From an uncultured Campylobacter sp. (GTDB taxonomy: Bacteria > Campylobacterota > Campylobacteria > Campylobacterales > Campylobacteraceae): a stretch of 6,693 nt of DNA. Of this stretch, positions 5,369-6,693 are shown piece by piece. Both the position numbers and the translations under genes were made by a program. Numbering within the stretch: position 1 is the first letter of the stretch; every line of letters begins with the position of its first letter. Location: the NCBI GenBank assembly GCA_905373295.1, contig CAJPSJ010000115.1:1-6693 (forward strand), given 5' to 3'. A model generated the notes under the pieces. It made no database searches. It saw nothing but the letters and a program-made list of their open reading frames with translations, and had not been told where the DNA came from.

Positions 5369-5859
5369 TTTTTAGCCTTTTTATTCGTTTTGCCGCCCTG
5401 CTTTGCGGCAGCTTTGCCTTGCTTTGCAGAGGCTGATTTGGCGGCTTCGCTTCCGCTTGATCCTTGAGCTTTATCGGCGCCGGACTTGGCCGCAGCCTCA
5501 GCTTTTTTAAGCGCGGCAGGGTTTGTAACGAAGGTCAAAAACGGCTTTGATTCGGGGAAGGCCTGAGCTTCTTTTTCGAAATTCTCCCTCGCCCTCACGC
5601 CGTTGCCCGCGCTTAGATACAAAAGCCCCAGATGCGAATAAAGCCCCGGCGGGACCCTACACCCCTTTTCATATGCCTTTTGGATAGATTTTTCAAGCGC
5701 TTCGATCTGCTCGCCTACGTCGCCTTCCTGCTTTAGATACTGATAAGTCGAGTCCGTGTAGCTGCCGTCCCAGTAATAAATTTGATTCCGCGTCCCGCCG
5801 CCGCAGCCGCAAAAGATCACGGCCGCAGCAGCAAGAGCAAGAGCGCTGCTCGCTTTCAA
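5365..5859 (-). CDS. DUF4810 domain lipoprotein with basic Ala/Lys tail
   Basis: 164-residue lipoprotein. Residues 1-18 are an Ala-rich signal peptide ending FCGC, with Cys19 the likely lipidated residue (Cys17 is an alternative) and Gly20 compatible with the outer membrane. The DUF4810 core runs from about 27 to 110: IYYWDGSYTDSTYQYLKQ (27-44), a helix pair QIEALEKSIQKAYEKG (51-66), and a TPR-like unit YSHLGLLYLSAGNGVRAREN (74-93) followed by FPES (101-104). TPR-like folds usually mediate protein contacts, which fits a linker role between its two neighbours. Residues 117-164 are a low-complexity Ala/Lys/Gly/Ser tail that looks like an extension beyond the core. The start is TTG at 5859; the AAGGA in front of it overlaps the stop codon of the CsgG-like gene (TAAGGA, 5871-5866). 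The gap to that gene is only 9 nt, so translational coupling is likely. Confidence 0.92.
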   Translation of the reverse strand: MKASSALALAAAAVIFCGCGGGTRNQIYYWDGSYTDSTYQYLKQEGDVGEQIEALEKSIQKAYEKGCRVPPGLYSHLGLLYLSAGNGVRARENFEKEAQAFPESKPFLTFVTNPAALKKAEAAAKSGADKAQGSSGSEAAKSASAKQGKAAAKQGGKTNKKAKK

Positions 5860-5868
5860 ATTTAATCC

Positions 5869-6546
5869 TTATCTCACTTTAAACGCGCCGTTTTCAAGGC
5901 CGTTAACGAGATTATTGACCGCTTCGATGATCGCTAGGCTTAGCACCTTGCCGTTTAGCGTCGAATCATAGCCCGCAGTGCCGCCGAAACCTAGCACTTC
6001 GCGATTTGACAGCTCGTACTCGCCCGCGCCCTGAGTCGAAAAGACCACCTTGGACGTTCTGACGTCAACGATGTTTAAATTTACTTTAGAATACGCGGTT
6101 TGGGTTTTTCCTTTACCCAAAATTCCAAACAGCTGATGATCTCCAGTCGTCTTGCGGCCAAACTCAGTCACGTCTCCGGTGATAACATATCTGGCGCCTT
6201 TTAAGCTTTGCGCGCTTTTGGAGATTGTGCTTTCCTCTTTGATGGCGCGCATATTCGTACGATCAAGCACCGAAAAGCGTCCGGTTTGCTGTAAATTTGA
6301 AATAAGGATCGTCTGCGCTTGGTTGCCCAGTCTATCCTCGCCGTCGGAGAACACGCCGTTATTGTAAGAGGATTGGTTGTTAAAACGTCCTACCGACACG
6401 GCGATCCGCTCGCCCGAGTAATTAGTGTTTAGACTCGCTACCGTAGGGGTTTGTACTACGCGAGAGCTCTCTTTCGCGCATCCGCTAAATAGCGCCAGCA
6501 CCGAAGCTGCAATAACGGCAGCCGATATGGTTTTTTTGAAATTCAT
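5869..6546 (-). CDS. CsgG/HfaB family lipoprotein
   Basis: 225-residue outer-membrane-type lipoprotein of the CsgG/HfaB superfamily. Residues 1-22 are a signal peptide with lipobox FSGC (lipidated Cys23, +2 Ala). Family blocks: RIAVSVGRFNNQS (47-59), AQTILISNLQQTGRFSVLDR (77-96), ARYVITGDVTEFG (118-130), VNLNIVDVRTSKVVFSTQG (155-173) and a C-terminal helix LAIIEAVNNLVNGL (204-217). CsgG itself forms the nonameric curli secretion pore, but no curli genes are present here. The neighbours (DUF4810, DUF799) are those of the Neisseria-type cassette, so calling it a curli component would be misleading. It is shorter than E. coli CsgG (277 residues); whether both pore-forming hairpins are present cannot be decided by eye. 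The ATG at 6546 has a strong AAGGAG six bases upstream. First gene of the operon, with a promoter in the divergent region at its right. Confidence 0.92.
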   Translation of the reverse strand: MNFKKTISAAVIAASVLALFSGCAKESSRVVQTPTVASLNTNYSGERIAVSVGRFNNQSSYNNGVFSDGEDRLGNQAQTILISNLQQTGRFSVLDRTNMRAIKEESTISKSAQSLKGARYVITGDVTEFGRKTTGDHQLFGILGKGKTQTAYSKVNLNIVDVRTSKVVFSTQGAGEYELSNREVLGFGGTAGYDSTLNGKVLSLAIIEAVNNLVNGLENGAFKVR

Positions 6547-6572
6547 TCTTTACTCCTTGAAAAAATTTACGT

Positions 6573-6578
6573 ATAATA
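6573..6578 (-). promoter_or_regulatory. Putative -10 box for the lipoprotein operon
   Basis: Minus-strand TATTAT lies 26 nt upstream of the CsgG-like start, inside an AT-rich stretch. Campylobacter sigma-70 promoters often lack a clear -35 box and rely on the -10 and AT periodicity, which fits. The same bases contain TATAAT on the plus strand. Confidence 0.4.
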
Positions 6579-6603
6579 TCTCATTGTTTCTTAAAATTTT
6601 ATG

Positions 6604-6609
6604 TATAAA
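6604..6609 (+). promoter_or_regulatory. Putative -10 box for the response regulator gene
   Basis: TATAAA within TTTTATGTATAAATT, preceded by T-rich sequence and 35 nt upstream of the response-regulator ATG. A second option is TATAAT at 6572-6577. Confidence 0.4.
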
Positions 6610-6644
6610 TTTAAGCGCATAAATTTAGCAAAGCGGGAGCGATT

Positions 6645-6693
6645 ATGCTTAATATTTTACTGGTCGAAGACGACGAGGCTTTGAGCTCGGCGA
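6645..6693 (+). CDS. Response regulator, N-terminal fragment
   Basis: The first 16 residues, MLNILLVEDDEALSSA, are a typical receiver-domain start: a hydrophobic first beta strand followed by the acidic pair Asp9-Asp10 that helps bind Mg2+ near the phosphorylated Asp. The rest lies beyond the window, so the output domain (OmpR-type DNA binding or other) and a partner histidine kinase cannot be seen. The ATG is preceded by GGGAG five bases upstream. It diverges from the lipoprotein operon with a 98-nt shared upstream region, which makes local regulation possible. Confidence 0.83.
   Translation, partial: MLNILLVEDDEALSSA

Noticed and set aside
5869..6546. Labelling this locus as a curli system
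   Set aside because: Only the CsgG-type protein is present; no curlin repeats, CsgE/F or CsgD are visible, and the neighbours match a different cassette.
1..6693. CRISPR array, tRNA, rRNA, insertion sequence or replication origin
   Set aside because: No regularly spaced repeats, no cloverleaf sequence, no transposase motifs with terminal repeats, and no cluster of DnaA boxes were seen on reading both strands.

Overview
The window looks like the chromosome of a Campylobacter-type epsilonproteobacterium. Intergenic DNA is packed with AAATTT words, Shine-Dalgarno sites are AAGGA-like, TTG and GTG starts are frequent, and the genes are moderately G+C-rich. This fits the oral, higher-GC Campylobacter species (C. 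gracilis, showae, rectus or curvus type) better than C. jejuni. The assignment is inferred from composition and gene families, not from a marker gene.

Layout, left to right. Positions 1-436 (+) hold the 3' part of a flavodoxin-fold NAD(P)H-dependent oxidoreductase, possibly damaged near the window edge. Positions 437-1905 have no convincing gene. They contain hairpins and short open stretches broken by stops, and look like decayed coding DNA. Positions 1906-2583 (-) encode an orphan SMI1/KNR4 (SUKH) protein. Positions 2907-3044 (-) may encode a small charged protein of unknown function. Positions 3130-3816 (-) encode an exported Cys-based protein phosphatase with an intact HCx5RT signature. 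Positions 3817-4209 are a non-coding spacer with related repeats, a 13-bp tandem duplication and two mutually exclusive hairpins.

Positions 4210-6546 (-) form a compact four-gene block, read right to left: a CsgG/HfaB-like lipoprotein, a DUF4810 lipoprotein, a DUF799 (GNA1162-type) lipoprotein and a DIP1984-family coiled-coil protein. The first three are separated by a 9-nt gap and an ATGA overlap, and the fourth follows after 19 nt, so they are probably co-transcribed. All three lipoproteins have signal peptides with a lipobox cysteine and a +2 residue compatible with the outer membrane. The trio matches the conserved but poorly understood cassette known from Neisseria (GNA1162 locus), and probably builds one envelope assembly. 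The start of a response regulator gene (6645-6693, +) diverges from it across a short AT-rich promoter region.

The strongest candidate for an under-described system is the three-lipoprotein cassette with its DIP1984 partner and divergent regulator. The exported phosphatase upstream of an unusual repeat cluster comes second.
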